Shown here in pieces: positions 41,863-51,468 of a DNA stretch of 56,577 nt (position 1 is the stretch's first letter; every line of letters starts with the position of its first letter). The notes below the pieces were generated by a model. That model saw only the letters and a program-made list of their open reading frames with translations, searched no databases and was not told the DNA's origin. Origin of the DNA: Sporolactobacillus kofuensis (GTDB lineage Bacteria; Bacillota; Bacilli; Bacillales; Sporolactobacillaceae); the NCBI RefSeq assembly GCF_024125425.1, contig NZ_JAMXWN010000018.1, positions 1 to 56,577 on the forward strand. The letters are read 5' to 3'. Both the position numbers and the translations under genes were made by a program.

Positions 41863-44856
41863 ATGGCACTTGATGCATCTGAGAAGGGGTTTGAATCGAA
41901 TATTGAAAACAGGCTAATCGAATCTGGTTATGTGCAGCGTCCGTTAGTCGGTGAGAGTCTTGATATTTTTAAAAAGTATGCGTTAGATACAGAGATATTC
42001 ATTCAGTTTCTAGAGAAAACGCAGCACAAGGCACTTGAACAGCTGCATAAAGTGTATAAAGATAATTACAAGCAAAAAATCGTTGATCGTCTTTGCAAAG
42101 AATTAAACAAGCGGGGGATGATTGATTGCTTGCGTCATGGCGTTAAAGATTATGGTGTATCGCTCCGACTGGCGTACAACAAACCGGTTAGCACGATGAA
42201 TCAGACCTTAATTGATGCTTATGAAGAGAACATTTTCACGGTGACGCGTCAGGTGCATTACAGTCTGAAAAACAATAACAGCATTGACATGATGCTCTCT
42301 CTGAATGGGCTTCCTCTTGTTGTGATGGAGTTAAAAAATCAATTAACGCATCAGAATGTGGAAAATTCAATGCGGCAGTTTAGGCGTGATCGCGATCCGC
42401 ATGAAATGCTCTTTCAATTCAAGAAAAGAGCCGTTGTTTATTTTGCTGTTGATACGGATGAGGTCTATATGACGACCCGACTGGACAAGGACAAAACATA
42501 CTTTCTTCCTTTTAACAGAGGAAACAGTGGAGGAAAGGGTAATCCCATCATCTACAATAATTATCGAACCGCTTATCTTTGGGATGACATCTTGCAGAAG
42601 GACAGCCTGCTTGATATCCTTTTCCAGTTTATTTATATCAAAGAGGATGAAATCAAAGACTCGACGGGGGAAATAATTGATAAAAAAGAGTCGGTTATTT
42701 TTCCAAGATACCATCAACTCGATGCAGTCCGGAAAGTTGAGGCAGATGTCCGTAAAAGAGGGATTGGTCATAATTACTTGATTCAGCACAGTGCGGGAAG
42801 TGGGAAAACCAACAGTATATCCTGGCTAACCTATCGGCTGGCAAAACTGCACGATTCGAGTAACGAGGCAGTTTTCAATAGTGTGATTGTGATTACTGAT
42901 CGCCGTGTGCTGGATAAGCAGCTTCAAGATGCGGTTTATCAACTCGAACACAAAGCAGGCATGGTAGCCAAAATTGAGAAAGATTCAAATCAATTGGCAG
43001 AAGCGATTGTCAATGAAACAAGGATTATTATCACAACCCTGCAAAAGTTTCCGTTTATCATGGAGAAGGTCGGACAGTTCACGAGAGGGAAATATGCAAT
43101 TGTTATTGACGAAGCTCACAGCAGTCAAGGCGGCAAAGCGGCTACTGCGATGACTGGAATCCTATCGAGTAAAACGTTAGAAGAAGCTTATAAGGCCGAT
43201 CAGTTGGCGGAAGACAATATGGAAGATTATGAAGAAAAAATGCTTGAGACCATCGTTAAGAGCGGGAAACAAGATAATCTCTCTTTCTTCGCTTTTACAG
43301 CCACGCCTAAAGCGAAAACGATCGAGCGTTTTGGCACAATAGGAGAGGATGGTCTGCCCCATCCCTTTCATATCTACAGCATGCGACAAGCAATTGAGGA
43401 AGGCTTTATTCTCGATGTTTTGAAAAACTATACCACATATAAAACGTATTATAATGTCGCAAAGCAGATTGACGATGATCCGGAAGTTGCAGGAAGTAAA
43501 GCTACCAAGCAAATTGCTAAGTATGTTTCCCTTCATGCACACAATATTGCTCAGAAAACGGAGATCATGATCGAACATTTCCGTCGCGTCACACGTCATA
43601 AAATTGGTGGCAGAGCAAAAGCGATGGTGGTTACGTCTAGTCGTCTCCATGCCGTCAATTATAAACAGGCCTTTGATAAATATATTAAGGCAAATCACTA
43701 TGACGAAATGAAGGCCATTGTCGCTTTTTCCGGAACAGTTGAAGAAAAAGGTGTTTCATACACTGAACCGCTGATGAATGGATTCGGTGAAAAAGAGTTG
43801 CCCGATAAATTCCATACGGATGAGTATCAGGTCCTGCTTGTAGCTGAAAAATATCAGACGGGCTTTGATGAACCTTTGCTCCATACGATGTATGTAGACA
43901 AGCCCCTTGATGGAATAAAAGCGGTGCAGACTTTGTCTAGGCTTAATCGAACATGCAAGGGGAAAAACGATACGTTCGTTTTGGACTTTGTCAACGATGC
44001 GGAAGACATTCAGAAAGCGTTTGAGCCGTATTATGAGGTGACTGAACTTGAGAGCACAACCGATCCCAATATCCTCTATGATCTGCAGCAAGAATTAGAT
44101 GCCCTTCAAGTGTATACAGAAGAAGAAATCAATGATGTATGTAAACTGGAATTCAGCGGCAAAAAAATAACTTCAAAAACACAAGAAAAATTAAACGCCT
44201 TATTGGATAAAGGGGTTAATCGCTATAATACAGAACTCTCAAAAGAACAGCAAGATGATTTCAAAGGGTCAACCAGTAAATATATAAGAACCTATTCTTT
44301 TGTGCTACAGATCGGTCCATTCACAGATATTAGTCTCCACAAACTTTATATCTATCTCAACTATCTCCTGAGAAAGCTACCGAAAAATGCATCTGAAGGC
44401 GTGACATTAGCTGATGACATTGCTCTTGAATATTATCGGAACAATAAAGTGTTTGAAGGCAGTATCTCTTTGTCAGTTGAGGATGAGACAAAATTAAAGC
44501 CCACCGCATATGGAAAAGGTACACAACCTGAAGAAGAAAAAGAAAGACTCTCGTCAATAATCGAGAGAATGAACGAACGCTTTGGAACAGATTTTACAGA
44601 GGCAGATAAACTTTCCAGAGATCAAATTAAAGAAGACATGATTCATGATGAAGCATTAGCTCAGAAAGCAAGGAATAACACCAAAGAAAACTTTAAATTT
44701 GCCTACGATCATTCATTCATGGATTTTGTCATACATCGAATGAATGACAAAAGCTTCTTCAATAAGATGCTACAAAATCGAGCAGTCTACAACTATGTCA
44801 AAGATGAAATGTTTGATGAGGTGTATAAAGAACTAAGAAAAAAGAATATTACCTAA
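41863..44856 (+). CDS. hsdR: type I restriction subunit HsdR
   Basis: A 997-residue motor and nuclease subunit. The N-terminal PD-(D/E)XK nuclease has Asp142 and Glu156-Leu-Lys158 (VVMELKNQ). The helicase part has Walker A SAGSGKT at 310-316, DEAH at 416-419, FTATP, and the later motifs YQTGFDEPLL and QTLSRLNRT. The C-terminal helical domain binds the methylase core. It translocates unmodified DNA and cuts at a distance. Start ATG behind GGGGGGAG, 15 bases after hsdS, so hsdM-S-R form one transcription unit. Confidence 0.95.
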   Translation: MALDASEKGFESNIENRLIESGYVQRPLVGESLDIFKKYALDTEIFIQFLEKTQHKALEQLHKVYKDNYKQKIVDRLCKELNKRGMIDCLRHGVKDYGVSLRLAYNKPVSTMNQTLIDAYEENIFTVTRQVHYSLKNNNSIDMMLSLNGLPLVVMELKNQLTHQNVENSMRQFRRDRDPHEMLFQFKKRAVVYFAVDTDEVYMTTRLDKDKTYFLPFNRGNSGGKGNPIIYNNYRTAYLWDDILQKDSLLDILFQFIYIKEDEIKDSTGEIIDKKESVIFPRYHQLDAVRKVEADVRKRGIGHNYLIQHSAGSGKTNSISWLTYRLAKLHDSSNEAVFNSVIVITDRRVLDKQLQDAVYQLEHKAGMVAKIEKDSNQLAEAIVNETRIIITTLQKFPFIMEKVGQFTRGKYAIVIDEAHSSQGGKAATAMTGILSSKTLEEAYKADQLAEDNMEDYEEKMLETIVKSGKQDNLSFFAFTATPKAKTIERFGTIGEDGLPHPFHIYSMRQAIEEGFILDVLKNYTTYKTYYNVAKQIDDDPEVAGSKATKQIAKYVSLHAHNIAQKTEIMIEHFRRVTRHKIGGRAKAMVVTSSRLHAVNYKQAFDKYIKANHYDEMKAIVAFSGTVEEKGVSYTEPLMNGFGEKELPDKFHTDEYQVLLVAEKYQTGFDEPLLHTMYVDKPLDGIKAVQTLSRLNRTCKGKNDTFVLDFVNDAEDIQKAFEPYYEVTELESTTDPNILYDLQQELDALQVYTEEEINDVCKLEFSGKKITSKTQEKLNALLDKGVNRYNTELSKEQQDDFKGSTSKYIRTYSFVLQIGPFTDISLHKLYIYLNYLLRKLPKNASEGVTLADDIALEYYRNNKVFEGSISLSVEDETKLKPTAYGKGTQPEEEKERLSSIIERMNERFGTDFTEADKLSRDQIKEDMIHDEALAQKARNNTKENFKFAYDHSFMDFVIHRMNDKSFFNKMLQNRAVYNYVKDEMFDEVYKELRKKNIT

Positions 44857-44888
44857 GTAATAAATTTTTGAGGAGATGAAAAAGAAAA

Positions 44889-46259
44889 ATGAAAAGCGAG
44901 GATATTATAGATATCATTGTTGATGATCAAACAGTCACAGATTTTTTTGAACTTTGTAGTCATCAAGATTTTATTAATTTAGCTATGAGAAATAATATAA
45001 AGATTCCTGGGTTTATGGCTAAAAATTATTATAAAGTTCCATTACCACTATTAAAAAATAATGTCATTAAACAGATAAAGAAGAAAAAAAGTCAGATAAA
45101 TCTATTAAAAGATCATATCAATGTTCTTTTGAAACAATATAAAGATCTAGATGTAGAAGTATTCTTACATAAAATACAACTTGATCAAGAAATTTCGGAT
45201 AGTCAGGCATTTGCTTTTTTTGTTTTAAATTACAATCATGACTTTTTTGAAAATAGAGAACTGATCGAACAGAATATCGCAAATCACAATACATTTTATA
45301 AATCAGTTATTAACGAATCTTTCGTAGATATAATTCAATCGATGGCTCAAATTTCAAATAAAAAATTTCAAACTCAACTTAATAGTTTATTGAATGATCA
45401 TCCTATGAAAAATGAATGGACAAGTTTTTTTGAACAAGCCAATTCGCTAAAAGAACGATTGGATTCTGAATTTCCTAAAGTAAACGAAGGCTATTACTTA
45501 AAAATAGTTTGTGATTGTGTAAACGAATATTCCAAATGGAGTGTGAGTGAAAGGGAAGCCTTGTTTCAATTAGCACTTCAAGATGCAACATTTTTAAGTG
45601 ATTATTATAGAGTCTCGTGTAATGAGTTGATAACACAAAAGGAAGTGCAAAAAAAGGACATAGAGCGTTTAACGAGAAAAATAAAAAAACAAAATAAAGT
45701 ACTATCTGACACACAAGTCGATTTGGAGGAAAAACAAAAGAAAATTAATGAATTAAGTAGTGAAATAGAAGAAAGAGAAAATGAGAATAAAGATCTGGAG
45801 AAAACGGTTAATAAATACTTGTCTGAGCTAAATGAGTCTGCAAAAAAGACAAAAATGTTAGAACAAGATTTGGAAATATCAATGGCAAAAATGGAAAATA
45901 TTGAAAACGAGAGAGATAGAGTGAAGGGTTCTTTGAAACTGTTTACTGAAGATTTTTTATTGATAAGTATTATCGATAAAAAATTATTCAATCAATGTTT
46001 AAATGACTCACAGTATGTCTTACTTAATAACCCTGAAGATATTATTGCTAAGGTAGAAGAGATGAAAAATGTTGATGAAAAAATTCTTTTTATTAACACA
46101 GATGGAATAAATAGTAAATTTCAATTTAAAATTGAGAAGTATTTAATAGGTAATAGTTTAAATTACAGATTTATTAGCGGAGGACCTAATAGAGTTATTC
46201 GTAAATTAATTTACTTTTTTGAAGGAGATAAAATAAATGAAATTGACAAAACGTATTAA
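44889..46259 (+). CDS. coiled-coil protein of the McrBC-like module
   Basis: A 456-residue protein not assigned to a family. The N-terminal 250 residues are helical and mixed. A long coiled coil covers about 255-350 (VQKKDIERLTRKIKKQNKVL and onward, rich in Lys, Glu and Leu). A compact C-terminal alpha/beta-looking segment of about 100 residues (LISIIDKKLFNQCL, KILFINTDGINSKF, RFISGGPNRVIRKLIYFFEG) ends it. The next gene starts inside its last 23 bases, so the products are coupled and probably interact. I infer a scaffold or sensor for the AAA+/nuclease pair, similar in idea to the coiled-coil parts of CoCoNuT-type systems. GAGGAG precedes the ATG. Confidence 0.7.
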   Translation: MKSEDIIDIIVDDQTVTDFFELCSHQDFINLAMRNNIKIPGFMAKNYYKVPLPLLKNNVIKQIKKKKSQINLLKDHINVLLKQYKDLDVEVFLHKIQLDQEISDSQAFAFFVLNYNHDFFENRELIEQNIANHNTFYKSVINESFVDIIQSMAQISNKKFQTQLNSLLNDHPMKNEWTSFFEQANSLKERLDSEFPKVNEGYYLKIVCDCVNEYSKWSVSEREALFQLALQDATFLSDYYRVSCNELITQKEVQKKDIERLTRKIKKQNKVLSDTQVDLEEKQKKINELSSEIEERENENKDLEKTVNKYLSELNESAKKTKMLEQDLEISMAKMENIENERDRVKGSLKLFTEDFLLISIIDKKLFNQCLNDSQYVLLNNPEDIIAKVEEMKNVDEKILFINTDGINSKFQFKIEKYLIGNSLNYRFISGGPNRVIRKLIYFFEGDKINEIDKTY

Positions 46260-48252
46260 TCCTGAGGTACAAAGAAAATTGGGAGAAGCCTTTTTTGTTG
46301 GAAAATTAGCGAGTGAAGATGATTTATCACCTACAATGCTGGATGAGCCAGTAAGCTACCAAGGGGAATCACAAGATTATATTCATTTTCATATTAAATG
46401 TTTATCACCAATTCCAGAAGAATTATCTAAACTCTTTTATTACCCAAATAAAATTTTTACGGGAAGTACTATTATTTCAACTAACTACAATAAATTAGTA
46501 GAGTGGATGCAATTTGATCGCTTGCACCATTTCGAGATCAAGGACAAGGTTTATAATTTTCTTAAGGACAAGCTTATAATATTTCAAATGATATGCTCAA
46601 ATGAATATGTAAATGTGGAGCTTGTAAAAATTGAGAATATAACACCTTCAGAAAGTGGATATATGATTATTCCAGGACCCCAACTTCGATTGCAGGAATC
46701 AAAGCGTGACTTTGAAGAAAAATTAACAGGTATTCGACGGCCTATTATCTTAAAATATTATCCCAACTTTTTTTTCTTGCCGGAATATTTATATCAACAA
46801 GGGACCCTCTATAACGTAACGTTGAAACCTAGCCTTAACCCAACAACATATACTCAACAAGAATCAAACGAAGTATTTTACTTAGATAATTTTGAAGACT
46901 ATATGGCTGATATTACTGATACAATGATTGATGATAATTTGTACTTCGTCCAAGCTGACAAAATATTAGATATTCGCGACAAAATGAATGATAGCCAAAA
47001 TCGATTAAGTGAAAGAATAGAAAGTGAACAGATAAAAGAACAAAATAAAAAAGCGGAAAATTTAGAAGAAAATCATGCAACCAGTTTTAATTCCGATGAA
47101 CAAAAAGAATCATTGAGCTATTTAAGTAATAAAGAAGAAAATGAGTTTTTAAAGCATCTAGAAGAAAATACAAGGAAAAAAGGTCTTTTCTTTCATGATG
47201 AGGACTTATATGCATTCCATATTAGCGTAAAAACTAATCTTTTGACAATAATTGGTGGAATGTCTGGTACAGGAAAATCACAGTTGGCACAAATATACGG
47301 TCAGACGATGGGATTAAATTTTGGTATGGAATTATTATTAATTCCTGTATCTCCTTCATATCGAGAGCCAAGTGATGTATTAGGATATTTAAATCCAACA
47401 AATGGAGTATACCATGAAAGCGAAACAGGTTTAGTTCGCCTTTTATTAGATGCGGAAGATACTCCTGAAAAAATGTATATGGTCATTTTTGATGAAATGA
47501 ATTTGTCTCAAGTGGAACATTGGTTCAGTCCATTTATTTCTCTCCTTGAAGTGGATCAGGATAAACGATATCTAACTCTATTTAATGAAAATAGTTATTG
47601 CGTGAATAATTATAAGCCTAAAGTGAAAATTGGAGATAATATAATATTTGTCGGGACAGTTAATTTTGACGAAACCACAACAGATTTCTCTGATCGCTTA
47701 CTCGATCGAACGAATGTTATTCAACCGACAAAATTAACATTTAAAGAATCTTTAAGTATTGCATCGAAGTATCAGAGAGAAGACGACACCATTATTTCCT
47801 ATAACGTAAATAAAACACTTTTTAGAAGGGATTGGGTTGTTCCGGAAAAGAAAGTGTTGAATGGTTTGTTGGAAACTGAAGTTGAATTTTTGGATAAACT
47901 GCACTTGTTATTAAATGACGGTGATTCGCAAAAAGGAGTATCTTTTAGAGCTGCACTGGGAATATCACGTTTTTTAAACAACATACCCGTTGATCAAGAA
48001 GGAAAATTGATTATAAGTCGAGAAATTGCATTTGACCGACAAATTGAGCAACGAGTCTTAACAAAAATAAAAGGATTTGAAGCATATGCTAAACCGCTTG
48101 TTGGAAATTATACAAATGGAGAGTACGTTGATGGCACAATAATGACTCTTCTCCAATCCGAAGTAGGAAATAAAGTGTCTTATTTCAAACGATCCATTCG
48201 TGCATTAAAAAGAAAAGCAAAAGAGTTGATGCTGTATGGCTTTGCTAAATGA
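46237..48252 (+). CDS. McrB-like AAA+ protein
   Basis: A 671-residue protein. The first 300 residues have no recognised domain and end in a short charged coiled coil (RLSERIESEQIKEQNKKAENL). The C-terminal half is an AAA+ domain of the McrB type: Walker A GMSGTGKS at 341-348, Walker B VIFDEMN with Asp419 and Glu420, and the sensor GTVNFDE with Asn476 and Asp478, followed by the arginine-finger region FSDRLLDR. McrB proteins hydrolyse GTP or ATP and drive the McrC nuclease. SPSYREPSDVLGYLNP is a subclass signature. It overlaps both neighbours (23 and 17 bases). Confidence 0.85.
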   Translation: MKLTKRINPEVQRKLGEAFFVGKLASEDDLSPTMLDEPVSYQGESQDYIHFHIKCLSPIPEELSKLFYYPNKIFTGSTIISTNYNKLVEWMQFDRLHHFEIKDKVYNFLKDKLIIFQMICSNEYVNVELVKIENITPSESGYMIIPGPQLRLQESKRDFEEKLTGIRRPIILKYYPNFFFLPEYLYQQGTLYNVTLKPSLNPTTYTQQESNEVFYLDNFEDYMADITDTMIDDNLYFVQADKILDIRDKMNDSQNRLSERIESEQIKEQNKKAENLEENHATSFNSDEQKESLSYLSNKEENEFLKHLEENTRKKGLFFHDEDLYAFHISVKTNLLTIIGGMSGTGKSQLAQIYGQTMGLNFGMELLLIPVSPSYREPSDVLGYLNPTNGVYHESETGLVRLLLDAEDTPEKMYMVIFDEMNLSQVEHWFSPFISLLEVDQDKRYLTLFNENSYCVNNYKPKVKIGDNIIFVGTVNFDETTTDFSDRLLDRTNVIQPTKLTFKESLSIASKYQREDDTIISYNVNKTLFRRDWVVPEKKVLNGLLETEVEFLDKLHLLLNDGDSQKGVSFRAALGISRFLNNIPVDQEGKLIISREIAFDRQIEQRVLTKIKGFEAYAKPLVGNYTNGEYVDGTIMTLLQSEVGNKVSYFKRSIRALKRKAKELMLYGFAK

Positions 48253-50110
48253 AATAGATACCATAGGTGGTCAGAGATTACCATTTTCCTTGAAATTTAT
48301 CATTGGTTCAGGGGCTCATTTGGAGGAAATACCGATTACTCAATTGACCACTATTCCATATCAAATTACCACCTGTTTATATAAAATTACTGAACTCAAA
48401 GATATCAGTATTCAATTCGACTCCAAATCCGATGCAAAAATTGAAATCATTTGGGATAAGATTCATAAAGTAGATGATGGTAAGGAGTTAGGTCACTATA
48501 ATCTATCAAGAGAAAATAATAAAATAGTAATATATTCTAATGAAAGAGATGGGAATGCATACCCATGGCGTTGTGGATTTTATCACTTTGAACTTTTATA
48601 TAATGATAAGTCTTATTTTGGAGGATTTCGAATCACACCGAAAAGTGTTGATGATCAACAAGTGGTACAAATAATTGAATTAATTAATCATGAGTTAGAG
48701 GGCTTAGCAACTGACTATTTAAATTATAAAAAAACTTACGGTAATCTTACGGAGTTGGAAGACAATAATTATTGGCGAATTCTTAATTGGTATCGTTCAA
48801 TTGAAAACAGGTTATTTAATGCTATAAGAAATATGGAAAAAAATAAGCAACAAAACATGATAAAAAAATATGCGATTGAAAATGCTCCACGACATATTGA
48901 TAGTACTAGTGTTCGTTGGCAATATTCTAAGGGTTCAGTTTATCAGCAAAGTAAATATTATAATAGACATTATCAATTCAATTGGGATAATGTTGAAAAT
49001 AGAACAATTAAATTTATGTTGTTTCAGATTCTTCAAAAATTAAAAATGGCTATTGATTTTTTAATAGATATTCGTAATGAACAATTGTTAACTATTGAAG
49101 CTATCAAAGATGATATTAACGGATTAAACAATCAATACTATGAGATGATATCAACTACACTTATAACTGATAAGGATAAAAAAAGAATAAGTGATACTAT
49201 CTCTATAAAAAAAATGGAATGCCGTAATCGTAATAACGATTTGGAAAGAATATCTCTTGCGGTAGATCAATTTAACCAATGTCATCTTAACCTCGTCACT
49301 TATCTGAACGATCCTTTCTGGGGAAAAATTGGAAATCAACGTCCTAAAAGCTTTAGTTTAGATAATACAATGGGATGTAACGATATTTATTATATTTGGA
49401 AAAAAATATTCAAGATGGATCAACTAAATTTAGAAGAAAAAATGGAAATGCCAATTTACAAACCAACATCTGTTTTGTACGAATATTACGTTTTTTTTGG
49501 TGCCATCAGAATTTTTGAAGATCTCGATTATATTAGTGATAAGGAATCAATAAGAAATCAGCTTACAAGGTCATTTTATAAAGAAGGTTTACAGGGTGGC
49601 TCAAATGTTTGGTTACTAAAAGATGATCTAAAAGTGTGCTTGACTTATGACGAACTCGTAGAACCTAATGGTAATATGGCGATAGAAAAGAATACTAACT
49701 TCTTCAGTAATAGCTCAAGAAGGAAACCAGACATTCGTATCGATCTTTATCATATTAGATCTGAAACTTTAAGTTATTTATCGTCATTCATAATAGAGGT
49801 AAAATATAGACCGTTTTACAATATACATCATCGCGCAGGTAACACGAAAGTCATGGAACAAATGAGAGAATATTGGTCCATTTCTTATGTTAACCTAGAG
49901 CATGGAAAGAAAAAATATAATAGAAGTTCGGTTCGCAATGTAGTTTGTGTATACCCTGGAGATCAAAATGAAAAGTTACAGGTACAAGAGGATTGTGGAG
50001 TGTTTTTACAATATTATCCACATGGAAACGGAAACAACATTCAAAATATCGTTGGATTCAATGAACTAAAAGAATCAATTATTGAATGGATAAGGGGAGA
50101 TACCGATTAA
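48236..50110 (+). CDS. McrC-like DUF2357 and PD-(D/E)XK nuclease
   Basis: A 624-residue partner of the AAA+ gene, starting inside it. The N-terminal half is a beta-rich, DUF2357-like region ending in helices and a coiled coil (about 200-350). The C-terminal part is a PD-(D/E)XK nuclease: RRKPDIRID with Asp499, then SFIIEVKYR with Glu521 and Lys523, all catalytic positions present. McrC-like proteins with DUF2357 belong to modified-DNA or RNA targeting type IV restriction systems and are activated by the McrB ring. The gene closes the seven-gene array; no terminator is evident in the following 280 bases. Confidence 0.85.
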   Translation: MALLNEIDTIGGQRLPFSLKFIIGSGAHLEEIPITQLTTIPYQITTCLYKITELKDISIQFDSKSDAKIEIIWDKIHKVDDGKELGHYNLSRENNKIVIYSNERDGNAYPWRCGFYHFELLYNDKSYFGGFRITPKSVDDQQVVQIIELINHELEGLATDYLNYKKTYGNLTELEDNNYWRILNWYRSIENRLFNAIRNMEKNKQQNMIKKYAIENAPRHIDSTSVRWQYSKGSVYQQSKYYNRHYQFNWDNVENRTIKFMLFQILQKLKMAIDFLIDIRNEQLLTIEAIKDDINGLNNQYYEMISTTLITDKDKKRISDTISIKKMECRNRNNDLERISLAVDQFNQCHLNLVTYLNDPFWGKIGNQRPKSFSLDNTMGCNDIYYIWKKIFKMDQLNLEEKMEMPIYKPTSVLYEYYVFFGAIRIFEDLDYISDKESIRNQLTRSFYKEGLQGGSNVWLLKDDLKVCLTYDELVEPNGNMAIEKNTNFFSNSSRRKPDIRIDLYHIRSETLSYLSSFIIEVKYRPFYNIHHRAGNTKVMEQMREYWSISYVNLEHGKKKYNRSSVRNVVCVYPGDQNEKLQVQEDCGVFLQYYPHGNGNNIQNIVGFNELKESIIEWIRGDTD

Positions 50111-50391
50111 TACTTTTATATAGAAAATGAAAGGAGAAGATCCAATCAAAAAAGTTTCTAATAAATTTTGACGAATTAACATAAACTTCAAATTATTAAA
50201 TAGTTAAAATGAAATTACCAAAACAGTTTGGATATATTTATGAGCTTTGGAGAATAGTAAGTTTGTTTTGCCTAAGTAAATACACAAATCATCTGCAAAG
50301 CCTTATAATATCAACACTCTGACCGTTATCTCAAAGTGACCACCAGTACCTAAACTGAACATTTATCAATAGTGATATAGGAAACTGAAGC

Positions 50392-51212
50392 GTGAACTTT
50401 GGCAAATCAATTCGTGTTTTTCTAATTGAGGGAGATCCGAATAGCCGATGGGTGTGTGAACTGTCGAATTGGACAGGCAAGGCTTATAAGGTTCCCCGAA
50501 TATTGGTTAGAGCAGTTCTGATCGGCAAGAGCATACAAATACAGGCATTTACTTTCTGCTTGGGAAAAAGGATGAAGACGGTACGAACCAGGTTTACATT
50601 GCCGAGGCTGAGAATGTTTTTGATCGATTGAATCAGCATCTTTCAAGAAAAGAATTCTAGACTGAATGTATCGTATTTATTAGTAAAGATAACAATTTGA
50701 ATAAAGCGCACATAAAGTATCTGGAGAATAGGATCTATCAGTTACTCAATGCAAATACTCCAACAAAATCTCCATTGTTAGAATCGGATTGTGCAGAAAT
50801 GGAGGAGTTCATTGAAAATGCTAAATCACTAATGAGCGTTTTAGGGCATAAAGTTCTCGAACCCGCAATTATCCATCACAATATTCAAGAGAAAAATGAC
50901 TATTATTATATTGATACTGCACACGGTGCGGATGCAACTGGCAAACCAGTAGTCGATGGATTTGCTGTAACAAAAGGATCGGCGGTCGCGACCTATGTAA
51001 CCAACTCAATGCCTGTGTCTTTAAAAAAATTGCGTCAAAACTTGATTTCTGAAGGTAGTATCGATGATAATTATACGTTTACAGAAGACAGAATTTTTTC
51101 CAGCCCTTCATTGGCAGCAGCAGTTGTCACGGGGAGTAGTGCGAATGGCAGAACTGCATGGAAAAATCAAGAGGGACAAACCTTGAAATCGGTTGAAACG
51201 GTAAATCAATAA
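50392..51212 (+). pseudogene. GIY-YIG/DUF4357 protein gene, frameshifted and with nonsense codon
   Basis: The first frame from 50392 reads NFGKSIRVFLIEGDP and ELSNWTGKAYKVPR, the family start. After a shift the second frame continues with FLLGKKDEDGTNQVYIAEAE, which holds the GIY-YIG-type strand, then NVFDRLNQHLSRKEF, a TAG at 50658-50660 (relatives have Trp there), and KDNNLNKAHIKYLENR. It ends with the DUF4357 C-terminus (GHKVLEPAI). The 3' part from 50697 is still open for 171 codons. Intact relatives are GIY-YIG nuclease-fold proteins often found beside restriction genes. This copy looks dead unless re-sequenced otherwise. Confidence 0.75.
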
Positions 51213-51468
51213 GTTTTACCAAGTTGTTTTTTCACCGCTACTTCACACCAATTGGAAAATCAATTATTGGTCATAACAGCCTTAATCTATCTTATGTTAT
51301 AGTGATTACAGAATGATTTAGAGAGATTAGTTGCAAGTCTTTTAGTAAATACTGATACGGCGATAGATGTTACAGGTTAAGGTCGATAGAAGTGTCCATG
51401 TATTATAATTCGCAGTTCATGAGCATGAACTTGATCCGATAAATTGATTGAATAGGTGTGTTTTTTTT

